From: Blasia pusilla
Taxonomy: Eukaryota > Marchantiophyta > Marchantiopsida > Blasiales
Length of the DNA stretch: 64,000 bases
NCBI GenBank assembly: GCA_050084515.1
Contig: CM114271.1
Coordinates: 63,550,001-63,614,000, forward strand
Direction of reading: 5' to 3'
In this document: piece after piece, positions 25,279 to 37,150 of the stretch
Layout: the number at the start of each line of letters is the position of its first letter
Position numbering within the stretch: position 1 is the first letter of the stretch
Translations under genes and position numbers: made by a program
Notes under the pieces: model-generated
Told to the model about the DNA's origin: nothing
What the model saw: the letters and a program-made list of their open reading frames with translations, nothing else
Databases searched by the model: none

Positions 25279-27372
25279 CAAGATCCACAATATTTATTTC
25301 TGGACGAGATTCTCCCACCTCCTTTCGTTACAAGTGTTTTCCATCTTCTATTCAATTTTTGAAACCAAAGCAGTGTAGTAGTATCCATGACCCATGAGAG
25401 TGTCAATATTGATATGCATTTTCCAACTCGTTTTATACTTTGAAAAAAACATGGGTGACTACCATCATGACCACTCTCAACAACATGAATCCACCACTCT
25501 TGCATCTGAAAATTGTACATCTCAACTCCCTTTTTTGGTGGGTGTCATGAAACTATGAAAGGAGAAAACAAGAGTTTATGAAGATGGTGGACACGTGAGC
25601 TAGAAAAAGTCATATGCTGATAAGGTGGAATGAGAATTTTCTTCCCCTCTTTTGAGATGTCTACGTAATAGTAATAATAATAACAAGAAGAATGAAGAAG
25701 AAAGTCCATGGAGAAGTGAATAGAGTGCCAATGAGGTGGAAAGCCATAGGGGTTTAAGTTAGAGGTGACGTGAAGCAGCCACCCCTTGCCACGTGGACGA
25801 GAGCTGTCTCATGGAGTTCTCACAGAGTCGTGATTTGACGTGTAAACATAAGGAACGCCCAACGGAATCTTCCACGAGAAAAGTCGGTGCTTTGTCACAC
25901 ACTCACCCCCAACAATAACGATAACATCGCCTTCTTGCCAATGAGTCCGTCCAAACCCATGAAAGTGACCTCCTTCCTCGCCATCCATCTGGAGGGACGT
26001 GAAAGTTGGGGCCTTTGGGGAAGTCCTGGAAGTCGGAGGGAACAAGTAGCTCCGGTTTGGAGAAAGGCGTAGAGTTTGGAAGGGTTTCGGAAAGGAGACG
26101 AGAGGTTTGTAGTGAAGCACTTGGCTCCAAAGCGGAAAGCGAGCGAAGTTGGAATGCGTTTGGGGCAGCTCAAAAGCGACGGAAGTAGCTCGAAAGCTCA
26201 CTGACGGACGAGTGTGTGGAGGAGGGAACAACTCCGACGACTGAAAGTAGACGGAGATGAGAGGGGGGAGGCACGAAATCCGTACGTAGTTGAGTTACGT
26301 GAGTAGCTCCAGAGCCGATGGGAATCGGACGAGCGAGAAGAGGAGAGGAGAGCAGCTGGACGACACTTGTTATTGCCCCAATCTCATCGCGATATCTCTC
26401 TCCGTCCAGAAGACGAGTCAAAAACCAGCGGAGGATTGATTCCTCGTAACATTCTTCAGCTGTGACCGTATCGTAGAGTTGGCATGTGCCGGGATCGGAT
26501 CGGATCAGATCGACGCGCACTCGGCTCGGCCGAGAAGTCCCACCGGTCTGCGTTTGTCTTCTGGAGGACTTCGTGTTACCATGTGAATGTGGGGAGAATC
26601 GCTTACATTCGAAAACGCAATTTCTCTCGTCGTCCATCTCATCTCATCTCATCTCCTCTCCTCTCCAATCCATTCCGACGCAACTCCATCGCGTTTGTCG
26701 TCTTCTCTTCTCGTGCCGTCACTGAGGCCTGCGGGATCGGCGGGCCCACTCCCTCTCTCTGTCTCTGTTCCGATCTCGATATCGACCTCCATCTCCATCT
26801 CTCCGCTGTTTTCACATTGGGGTGAGGAGAGGGAGAGGGAGAGGGAGAGAGAGGGATGATGGTGTCGACCGTCTCCTCCGCTGCTCCAACGACTCTTTCC
26901 ACAGGGGAGAACTGTCAACGACAATCTTCTCCCGTCGCCTCCACGAACGGGCTCCGGATTCCGATGCTTCCGTTGTAGTGAAGCGAATGGGGCCGTACCC
27001 GACCTGTGGGTTCAAACAAACGATCGTCGTCTATGGTTCTAGAGGAGGAGGAGGAGGAGGAGGCACAAGGAAGCAATTAACAACAACAACAACAGTAGTA
27101 GTAGTAGTAGAAGTAGTGGGGACGGGATGTAGGCGCGCACTAAATCTCCGGAATTCATTAATTTCGCGCATGACTAGAGATGTGCGAATGCTGTGCTAGC
27201 GAATTCATGGAGATATATCGGGGCTTCCTTTCGGTTGTCTGCGACCGCCAGTAGTCAGATCAAGAGGCGGACCTCACGGGAGTCATTCGTTTCCACGATC
27301 GTTCGTCGATTTGGTGCTAGTCAGAATTCGGAATTGGACAAAAATTCGGTGATGATGATCATCACTTGGAAT

Positions 27373-27416
<44 letters not shown>

Positions 27417-27426
27417 GGGAGAGAGG
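25279..27426 (+). promoter_or_regulatory. Upstream region of the glyoxal oxidase gene, possibly with an unseen first exon
   Basis: GC rises from about 25740. The interval contains CT-rich and GA-rich stretches (26640-26860), GGA and GTA trinucleotide runs (27040-27115) and a pure GA run at 27374-27412 immediately before the first coding ATG. Several frames of 80-155 codons are open on both strands but none matches a family. Because the glyoxal oxidase frame lacks a signal peptide, an upstream coding exon may lie here. Confidence 0.4.
27374..27412. repeat. GA microsatellite upstream of the glyoxal oxidase ATG
   Basis: About 39 bp of pure GA repeats, 14 bp before the ATG at 27427. Matching CT runs lie in intron 1 (27907-27941) and intron 2 (28866-28888), and intron 2 also has a GA run (28946-28962). 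Confidence 0.95.
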
Positions 27427-27904
27427 ATGATGGGAGGGCAGTACGGAGCGAAGAGGACGAGAAGATGGGAAATGAGCACAGGCTTGGAGCTGATGATGAT
27501 GATGATGATGATGGCATCGACGAGAGTGAGAGTGGAAGCGGTGGAGGGAGGAACATGGGAGCTGCTAGTGGAGAACGCAGGAATTGCGTCGATGCACACG
27601 GCGATCACACATTACGGGCATGCAGTGATGCTGGACAGGTTGAACGAAGGACCGTCTCAGTTGAATTTGTCTGCCGCTGAATGCTTGAGCGTGTCGACTC
27701 AGACGACGGATTGCACGGCCCATTCGATCATCTTCATTCCTGATGTTCGTGCCATCCGGCCGCTCACGATTCACACCGACACTTGGTGCTCTTCCGGCCA
27801 ATTTGCGTCCAACGGAACTCTCATTCAAACCGGAGGCGAAGGGAACGGCACCACAAAGGTAACAATCAATTCTTCTTCGCGTTTCGTTTTACTTCCTTTC
27901 CGTA

Positions 27905-27944
<40 letters not shown>

Positions 27945-29566
27945 GAAAACAAATCACAATTCAATATTGCCCCACTGTGTAATTCATCCTGTTCAATTGA
28001 TGCAATCAGTCCTGTAGCCCGGTGGGATCCCTGTGGACAGTAAATCATCTCTCTCTCACTCTCGATTCGGGGCGAGTACAGTGAGAGACGATTTGGTTGC
28101 TCGGAGAGACACGAGAATTTGTGTCCCTGATGGAGGAATGGATGGGTGCAGGTTCGGTACTTCACACCTTGTCCGCCTGGAGGACAGTGCGACTGGGTAG
28201 AGGCGGTAGATACGACGTTGGAAGCAGGGAGATGGTACGCCACAAACCAGCTGCTGCCCGACGGGCGGATGATAGTCGTCGGAGGGCTGAACCAGCCCAA
28301 TCTGGAGTTCATCCCGAGCAATGGCGAAGGGATTGTGGCCTTCCCCTTCCTCACTCAGAACAGAGATGAGAACGGAGACAACCTGTACCCGTACGTGCAC
28401 CTCCTTCCGGATGGGAACCTCTTCGTGTTTGCAAATCAGGCCTCCGTTCTGTACAACTACACCAGCAATGTCGTGGTTAGGACATACCCAGCTATTCCAG
28501 GAGAGCCCCGGAGCTATCCCTCGGCGGGATCGTCGGTGCTGCTGCCAGTGGTGAATGAGGACAACTTTGCAGTGGCGGACATTCTGGTTTGTGGGGGTGC
28601 CCAATTCGCGGCGTTCCGGAACGCATCGGGCCGCTTCCCTGCATCTACAACGTGCGGGCGAATTCGAGCGACGGATGCGAATGCCTCTTGGGTCATGGAA
28701 ATCATGCCCGTGCGCCGCTGCATGGGTGACATGGTGCTCCTGCCAACCCGCAGCGTGCTTATTATCAACGGTGCTCAGGCTGGTGCCCAAGGTTACCTCA
28801 ATGCGTTCGACCCGGCGCTCACTCCTGTCCTCTATCAACCTGCTTCTCCCCTGGGTACTCTTTCTTTCTCTCTCTCTCTCTCTCTCTCAACATGCGATGT
28901 CAAGATCACTCTTCTTCTTTCTTCTTTTTCTCTCTCTGTCGCAATGAGAGAGAGAGAGAGAGTGTACTACTTAAAGAGTACTCTCTCTCGAAATTAGGCT
29001 GAACCGGTTGGGTTATTTGCGTTTGTGCAGGCCTACGATTCTCGCAGCTGACCCCGACAGCGATACCACGGATGTACCACTCCACTGCAAATCTGCTGCC
29101 GGATGGCCGAATTCTGATTGCTGGAAGCAACCCCCACTCGGAGTACACGTTTCTGGTCGGGGACCCAATAGAGGATGGCAATTTCCCCACGGAGCTCCGC
29201 GTGGAAGCCTTCTCACCTCCATACTTGGATGCAGACTTGGCGATTCTCAGAGCCAATTTCGTTTCAGTGCCCACAAATATCGTCTACGGTCAGGCGTTCA
29301 CCGTGGTGGTTCAAATGAGGATTCCTGTTGTGGGTACGATTGCTCTCTCTCTAGTCAATGCTCCTTACGTCACACACTCCTTCGCTCAAGGCCAGCGACT
29401 CATAGGGCTGGGTGCCACCGTGCCCATTGAAATAGGTATAAATCAGTATCAGATTGTCTCCATCGCCCCCCCTTCTGCAGCTGTTGCCCCTCCCAGCTAC
29501 TACATGCTGTTCGCTGTCAACCAAGGCGTTCCCAGTGTAGGTGCATGGGTTCAACTTTCGAGCTGA
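27427..29566 (+). CDS. Glyoxal oxidase / galactose-oxidase-like copper radical oxidase
   Basis: Plant GLOX-like copper radical oxidase; the family oxidises simple aldehydes or sugar alcohols and yields H2O2, usually at the cell wall. Coding exons are 27427-27858, 28152-28854 and 29031-29566, with GT-AG introns and compatible phases (557 codons with stop). The expected copper and radical residues are visible: Cys in DTWCSSGQF (~121), Tyr in GRWYATNQ (~173), Tyr-His in RMYHST (~394-395) and His in VTHSFAQGQR (~494). The protein ends in the GLOX C-terminal domain (AVNQGVPSVGAWVQ). The frame begins near the mature N-terminus (GGTWELLVENAG) after a Met-rich stretch and shows no signal peptide, so the true first exon may lie upstream. 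Both introns carry CT/GA microsatellites. The exact substrate cannot be told. Confidence 0.92.
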
Positions 29567-30066
29567 TTGGCCTCTCCCTCTCCGTTTCTTTTTCGATGGA
29601 GGGACCCCTTGGAAACACTCTGGTGAGAATTGCACATCCCATTGGACCCATGACCCACCAACGGGTCAGATCCACCAGCCTCACTTCTCTTACCCTCCCC
29701 ATCTCTCCCTCTCAGTTTTGCAGCCTAGTAGTGTGGTGCCACTGCAGCAGAAAGCGCATATTGAACGAAATTCTAGGAGCTGGGGTCGCAGTGATTTCTT
29801 CATCGGGAGCTTTTCTCACCAATTGTTCAATTAATTACGATACTGCACGATTCGGAAGTCGACCTACTTACTTTCTCATGAAAGGAAATTCCAAACAGGT
29901 CCTGGTGTATAAAGCTGTGTCCTTCCTCCGTCTTCTCGTCCCCACCTGAGGGCGCGCACACACACACTCAGAAACAGCCACACGCACACGATGCGTGTAA
30001 GGCAGGCAGCTGCAAAAGCTACAAGTGTCTCGTCGTAGAGCTCCACTTTCCAGTCCAGGAATCCTC

Positions 30067-30072
30067 AATAAA
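30067..30072 (+). promoter_or_regulatory. Putative polyadenylation signal of the glyoxal oxidase gene
   Basis: AATAAA lies 501 nt after the stop codon in otherwise non-coding sequence. It is the first such hexamer I see downstream, so it is a plausible signal; plant signals are loose, and this is inference from position. Confidence 0.4.
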
Positions 30073-30149
30073 GACATGAGAAGCTCGACCCTTTCAGCCA
30101 TGTTTATGCCCAGAAGCAAAAACTGCACTTGTAGGCAAGTCACCCAAGA

Positions 30150-32031
30150 TTATTTACAAACAGAGAGAGAGAGAGAGGTATGAAATAGAGGGGCTTGAAT
30201 AAAAGAGGATGATAGGTAGGTAGGTAGGTAGGTAGGTAAGTAGGTCGTAGATAGGTACCTGATGAGTAGCGAAAGCTGGATGAGTGCCAGCCAGGTGGAA
30301 TCACTATCCCGGGAATAATCTCCACCCGTTGGAAGAATCGACTCACAGGTGTGGGCTCGAAGGGTCCTTTCACCTCGACAGGGTCTGACTTCTCTTCTTG
30401 GAAGCTGAGTGATGGTGGATCACGCTTGTGTCATGTTCCCCAAATGGTCTGCGGTTGGACCTCTTCATTGGAGTGTCGTGTTTGTCACGGCTGGCCGGCC
30501 CTTTCGGCAGCTGCCCTGTTGCATAGCGGAGCTCACTGCATGCAGATTTCCCATCAAGTTGGGACGATGTCTATATCATAGCGCACACCTACTGAGTGTG
30601 CGGACTTGCAGTCAACTTCGAGGTCTTTGAGAATGGACGTGATTGTTGGATATAGTACCCCGTATGGTTCCATCAGAATTCCATGGATGACTAGAGAAGG
30701 AAACCTTATTACTTGTCATCTCATTCTGGCCAGACTCCAGTCTCACGAGCCGCCACACTCCAAGCACGAGTACCACCGTCTGTCTGCATGTACTTCGATC
30801 GACGTGAATCTCACAGCTCGTCACTCCTCGGACGGTATATTCCGAACTTCGTAAGGATCTGCCAACATGAAGCGTTCCTTGCTCGCGAGAGCTCTCATAA
30901 GCGTGTGTACTATATAACTCACCCAAGACCCACGAAAACCCGATGCGATTTGTAATCTTCCACTTTGACGAGGAAAGTTGGGTAACCAGTAAAGGCCCAA
31001 CTGGACACCAACTTGGACTGGCGTTCCTATACATGCACGATGCGTATATGTGCACGCCTACGACTATTTCCTCTGGAACCCTTTCTGCTGCCTTCGACGT
31101 GATGCTCCCAGCATCGTTTGTTCCGACCTTTGTGCGCTCGTCCACTCCCCGCTTCGATTCATTAAAACTGCCTACTAATTTACAACAACCACCCAGCAAG
31201 GTAGGATGGTGAAGGCCACCTAGGCGTCTTTCGTTGGAACGTTCGGTGTTACACCTATGGAGGAGCTACCATGTTAGGTGAGCTTAGATGTAACATGTTT
31301 ATGCGTGGAATGCAAGTCGGCAGAACGTCAACAATAGCTCTCCGTCTGATCGCTAGTCAGGTGAAGGTCAATTCAAGATAGTCGCTCGGATGACTTTTCA
31401 AATTTGGAAGCATTTAACATTTACTGATGTGCTCGTCATATTGGCACATGAGGACGTGAACCCTTTTGGTCGTTTATCGTCCGTCATCAGGTTCGCTAAT
31501 GTGGCCGGGATCTGTACACAGAGTTGACTGAGTAAACCGCGAGGACATATCATGTTACGCCATTGTTCAACGAATCTGCCCATCAGTCCAGTAAACAAAA
31601 GCATGTTGAGAGCACCACCATTTGAGTGAACAATTGAAGTACCACTAATTGCTAGATTGACTCATCTGTTGACATTTGTCCGAAAAATTTCTACTTTCCC
31701 CTCAGAGCTCTTAATTGAAGTTTACACCTAGGGTGTTCACCTACAACAGCTCGAAAAACAGTAGCACCAAGTTTTCCCGTTTGCACAAGGACTGTCTGGA
31801 AGACCTTGAGTCGAGAGATTAACATCCGCATCAGTCCAGCCACTCTCGCAGCACCCACGATGGTAGCAACTACCTCTGCCCTCAATTACACAGCAAATGT
31901 CCACAGGGCCAAACTACCATGGCTCCTTGTCAAAACTGGCCAACAAGCTTCTTGTCAAACTAAGAAACCTGTAGATCACATGGGCCACTTGTGTATGGGT
32001 TGATGTGGGACTCCACTGGGGGTGAGGCATT
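30150..32031. other. Intergenic region between convergent genes
   Basis: The glyoxal oxidase (+) and ribophorin I (-) genes converge here. A TAGG tetranucleotide run lies at about 30210-30240. A 195-codon frame is open on the minus strand (30612-31199) but shows no recognisable domain. The stretch next to 32031 is presumably the ribophorin I 3' UTR. Confidence 0.45.
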
Positions 32032-35000
32032 CTAGTCATCTAATGCATGAAGAAGGTCTGCCACTTCCTGCTTCAATGCAACAAGCTTCTGTTGGTAAGG
32101 TGCAACTCGGCTGTCGATTTCTTTGTTGCTCAGTTTCTTTTCATATGACTCCACCATCACAGTGTGCTTTTGTTGCAGCTTCTCTTGCTTTTCACGCTCC
32201 TTCTGGATCAAGGTGTCAACCTGCAAAGTTATCCACTCATTAGGAATTCATTATTCATGAACTATCACTTACATTGAACGTGTTCTTAAGATACGGAAGT
32301 GTATTAACAATCAGAATCAGAATCATTCACAGGAAAGACAACCCCACTTCCAATCGAGTATACACAAAAAAAAGGGACTCTCTTAGATAGAAAGCATGTC
32401 AATAGTTACTTCTGCCTTGCTACTGATAACATTTTACATTTCAATAGGAGTGACCCATGGTGATACACTGCACATCTTCCTTTTAGGTGTGGAATGCGAT
32501 TTCTTAGTCTTGCTTAGGATAATCTCTTTTTCTTGTTTTAGGATCATCTATCAAATGAAAGATTAGGCTTCACACAAAATTTACAACAGTTACAACTGGA
32601 AGAATATGGGAGTTCTGGGATGGGCAAAAAGTTAACTAACTTTCAGTATGACCAGATGTGCAAAAAGAGAGGAACCCATCTGAGAAACTTGTCAAACATG
32701 AACGGCAGAAGAATTCTCAAAATATACAGGAGACAAGAATGAGAAGAAGCTCAGTTCAGAAACCTTGGCGAGTACAGTTGATCGTGACAAAGCTGGTAAT
32801 GAATCATAAATAGCTTTCAATTCCTTTGCCGTCTCTTTCAATGTTGCATCAGTAGCCTTCCGCACAGCTTTGCATGCAGCAACATCCCCTGTTCGTGCTA
32901 GGTCACGGAGGGATGCCTCAAGTTTGTCACTCGTACTTTCTCGAACACCCATTACTTTTTGCACACGCTGGACTGCATCCAATACCTGCAACTAACTTTT
33001 ATTAGCAGGAGACTTCAACAGAAAGGCATAATTCCACAAGAGAGAAAACCAGAAGCTGTTCTGGTCAATCCTTATGCTTTCTTGACATTGTAGCCATGGA
33101 CTAAAACAAAACATGAACCCACACCTCTTCACGTTGTTGTCGAGCCTGGTAAGAAGTAGACGACTTGGAAATGGCAAAGTCAAAGTGTGTATAGGCAATG
33201 CATGCTGCAAAGAAGGCAAAGAATCCAATGACGAGCAGCAGTGGCTCAGCAAGCATTGCGATGGAGTTGAACCTGTAGTAAACCTGGATAGATTCCGGAA
33301 CAGATAGATCTCAATAAAGGATGCAGCTTTGCAGCACAAAAAGAGTAAGATCAAGGACCCATCACTCATCAAAGACCAGACACAGCAGAAAAGCGGCTCA
33401 ATTCACATGTTAATCTGGAAGAATATCCTCATACCTGAAAGTGAACATTATGCTCTGGGACAATGTTTTCCTTGATAAGCTCAACAACTGGTCGCCCAAC
33501 AGTGTCCAGATACGTGTATTTAGTCTGCAAGTGAAGGGAAACGTCAACTAATCAGCAAAGCAGTTTGACAGGAAAGGAACCATCAAATGAGACTACATGT
33601 ATTGTGAGCACTGAGCAGTGAGTAGTGAGTAGTGTCAACTCAACCTCATTTGCCTTGACAACTGTCAAATTCTTGCGGATAGGTTAGTCTTGAGCATCAC
33701 AGATTAGGATAGAAGACCATACCTCTTGCCTTTGCTGTACTGAAAAAGGAACACTGACAGAGGTTTCCGTGGACCCTTCAGGCAACACAACCTGAACAAG
33801 GTATAGTATTAGAACATGGACTCCGATCCTTTGGCTGTGTCCATTAATAATCAACCCAAGGAAAGCTCCATAGCTCAATACAGGTTGAAACACACCTTTA
33901 CGACAAGATTGTCAACAACAACATTCATGAAAGGAGATCCAAATGTGATGTTGACATATCGGCGGCCATCATCTGACTTGAACACAAAGTCTTGGAGAGG
34001 TACTCCATAACCAATGGTGAAAGTAACCTGCCATCCTCCAAAGAGTGGGTAGCGAGGCTCCAACTCCAACTCTGTCTGCAACCCCATTACCAAACACAGT
34101 CAACCACAGCAACATCATGCATCCAGTTAATCATACCAATTTACTCAATCTGCATTCAGTGCAGCTATCAAGAACACCGTTCTTGATAGCTGCTACCAAC
34201 CGCAAGTAAATAGTCAGAGTAGTCTGACCATTTGATTGATCCTACTCAGACAAACTAGCCCTCAGGTAATGTGTACATTTAAGTTGCTGATAAGTATTTT
34301 AGATCTTAGATCAGGGAAAGATATCACTGCACAAGAAACTCACTTTCCGCAAGTCACTCCGCAGGTGTGAAGTCGAAATGTTTCCAATCTCATCCCGATA
34401 ATACACAGAATGGGCACGAGGAGGAAGTTTGGCAAGTAGATGGCGGAATGAAGATGCACCACTAGCACTGGGCTTCGATTGATAGTCAAATCTGGCGAGA
34501 ACAAATAATGCCAAATTTTCAGTTCAACTAGCATCACATGTTTTAAAATAACAATTTCTTTTGAGAAAAAAGTACAGAGTATAATAATCTTCAAAGCCTA
34601 CATATTGGTGTCAATTCAAAGTTCTTTATTCAACAATTTAGCTTCAAAGAAAAGTGGCAGCATCTCATCCAACTTGAGTACACTCAGATACTACCCAGCT
34701 ATTCAAACCACAGGATGGATCAAAAAATAATAAAGAAAGTACCCTTGTCACGTAGTCAAGTCCACACTCAATAATATGCCAAAAATTGAGACAAACCTTG
34801 AGAAACCACCCTTGTGTCGTGCACCAGCATGAATCAAATGATACTTTTCTGTGACATAAATATTCCCCCAATGAGAGAGCTCTATTTCACGCTCCAACTC
34901 TTTAACAACTGCAAATGGTTCATTGTTTTCAAAATGAATGGTTATAGGTGTGTAGGAAAGTGCTGCAACATCCTCAAAAGGTCCATATTTGACTTCTCCA

Positions 35001-36821
35001 TCAGCAGCAATCTTACTCGGCTCCACCTTGGTAAAAGACTCAATGCGAAAGCTTGGAACTCTTAATGAGGTTGCTTGAACCTTCACTGGGTAAGGCGACA
35101 GATAGTAGGCACTATCATGGAACAGCACAAGTTGCACATCTGATTGCCCAATTTCCACTGGGAAGGGTTTCAGGGAGTGAGTAAAAGCTGAATACACCTC
35201 GAGAGTAACTGTCTCGCCTTTGCTTAAAGGCTTAGGCAAGGTGGCGGAGTAGAAAGTCACATTAGACAGACTATCCAGTTCAGAGGGGTTCACTGATAGT
35301 ACAACTCCTTGACTTTTAGCTTTTCCCTTCCCTTCAACTGTTGTGACCCTCAAAAGGGCCAAATTCTTGACCTGATCAGTACTGAATGCTAAAAGAACTT
35401 CAGGAGCAGGCTGTGAACCCTTGTTCTCCACCTGCAAGGAAATAAAAGAATAATTGTCAGAGAGGACAAAAAAACTCAGTCCAGAACCCAAATGCTCCTC
35501 AACAAAAAGACAATCGACTTCGAAGGCAATTATAAAGCCAAATGACACATCTGGAAAGTCTTAGGTTGAATAGGAAACCACAAGATTGTGAGAATTTTAA
35601 CCCTTCACATAATATTTATACCTCCTTGTATAATGTATTAAAGATTATAACCAAAAACTCTACGGAAAAGAACAGAAGGACAGACATGCAGTCCGACCCA
35701 GTCTCATGTGCATTCACCAACCAATACATGGAAAAGAGGGATTACCTTGATTACTGCCGAGGTCCTCACAATCTGGGATGTCAAGTCAATCTGTACAGCA
35801 CATCATAAAATACGAGTAAATTTTTTACTTCACAGTTGGAATATTGCAACATGCAATGGAATTGAAACTCTCAATATCACTCCAGCCACGCTCACTGGGA
35901 AAACATCAAACTTGACCTTCAATGCTAGGATAATAATCATATGTTGCATACTAAATTAACTTGATGAGACTCCAGCTCGACTCCACTATGATGAAGTGCT
36001 AAATAAAATTGGAAGATGAGTATGAAACATGAAGTCGACAATTTCTTTACGACCGATAAGCCTGGGTTGCTGGATTGGCTTTAAGTAGAGGTAGTCTACA
36101 GTAGTCACAATGCTCGAAACGTCTGCTGACCAGATCTAATACTTTACCTTCGCACTGTCCCTTACGCTTAGGACATAAACAACATCCATTGACGATGTAC
36201 CACACACTAGAAAATGAACAGATCTCTGATCTACACTTATAATTACTCTCCCCGCACAGAAAGATGGAGAACGACGATGGAACACTAGAATTTCGAGGAG
36301 AGCAAAAAATGCCTCATAACGCCATCCAAAATTCCGGTCTCATTCATTCACACGCGTTCTCACAATATTTCTTTGCAGCACGGACCCCATTCAAATCCAA
36401 ACCTCGGAAATTAGCTCGCTGAAACAACTACTCTACCCCATCTCCGAAACTCTTGCGCACGACGTTCACGCACATATAAATCAAATTCATCGATGGATAT
36501 GCAAGGCCCCGCATTCTAGGCCGTAAGAACTGAATCCAAAAACAGAGCAAAGCTGAAAACTCTCTTTGAGACCAATTAAACAAACCAGCTCGTCCACCTT
36601 CCCAAACCAAGTCCTCCTTCTTCACCCTAATTTTTAAACCCGACTCAAGAGTCCAAGAAACCAACAGACCTATTCTCCTACGGACTTCGGACCGAAATCA
36701 ATCACACTCGCACTCATACCTTGCGATCGACTTTGCTGATATGCAGATCATACGACGCGGCTCGCGCGCAAACGAAGAGGAGGAAAAGACCGACCAACGA
36801 CGGCCGCGACGACGACGCCAT
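32032..36821 (-). CDS. OST1: Ribophorin I, oligosaccharyltransferase subunit 1
   Basis: Non-catalytic subunit of the ER oligosaccharyltransferase, which transfers the dolichol-linked glycan to Asn of nascent proteins. Ten minus-strand exons join in frame: 36821-36720, 35790-35746, 35431-34797, 34491-34344, 34075-33896, 33791-33723, 33524-33435, 33283-33125, 32985-32764, 32220-32032, giving 612 residues, the normal family length. The start gives a signal peptide (residues 1-about 22, [12 protein letters not shown]) followed by the mature start [11 protein letters not shown]. Recognisable family blocks are [30 protein letters not shown] and the CPLF-like region [10 protein letters not shown]. 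One membrane segment (about 430-454) precedes a charged, probably coiled-coil cytosolic tail (about 455-612). An in-frame upstream ATG at about 36941 exists but would bury the signal peptide, so it was not chosen. No lesions seen. Confidence 0.95.
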
Positions 36822-37150
36822 CGCTGCCACTGCTCTGCCGAGAGGGAGAAGGGGAGGGAGAGCTGGAGTCGCAAAAACAATGGAATCACTTCCTTCCCAG
36901 AGGGAGAAGAGAAGATAGGAGAAGAGAGAATTGAGACTCAAGACGGGGACGATCTACGCAGGGAACCTGGAGCTCCGCCGGTGCTAACCGGTGAGTGGGA
37001 AGGAGAGGCTGCTAAGGGGCACGTTGGGCCGGCCGCTAAACGACAAGAAAGTTCAACGAAAGTCACTCCGGACGATGGGGTGTCCTTATGTCCGGGTCTG
37101 ATGAAATGCTGTCCTAGGATCCTTAGCGATTTCGTTCATTAGGGGTATGT
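36822..37150 (-). promoter_or_regulatory. Promoter-proximal region of ribophorin I
   Basis: GC-rich sequence directly upstream of the ribophorin I start codon, with a purine-rich strand. It probably holds the 5' UTR and core promoter. No TATA box is evident. The open frames on the plus strand here are antisense to the leader. Confidence 0.4.

Noticed and set aside
25809-26637. Several 75-155 codon frames on both strands upstream of glyoxal oxidase
   Set aside because: Mutually overlapping and unrecognised; kept only as possible leader or unseen exon territory.
28056-28838. 260-codon minus-strand open frame
   Set aside because: Antisense shadow of the glyoxal oxidase coding exon.
30612-31199. 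195-codon minus-strand open frame
   Set aside because: No recognisable domain, no splice partners and no conserved motif; it lies between two convergent genes.
36741-37142. 133-codon plus-strand frame upstream of ribophorin I
   Set aside because: Antisense to the ribophorin I first exon and leader, with low-complexity Arg/Glu content.
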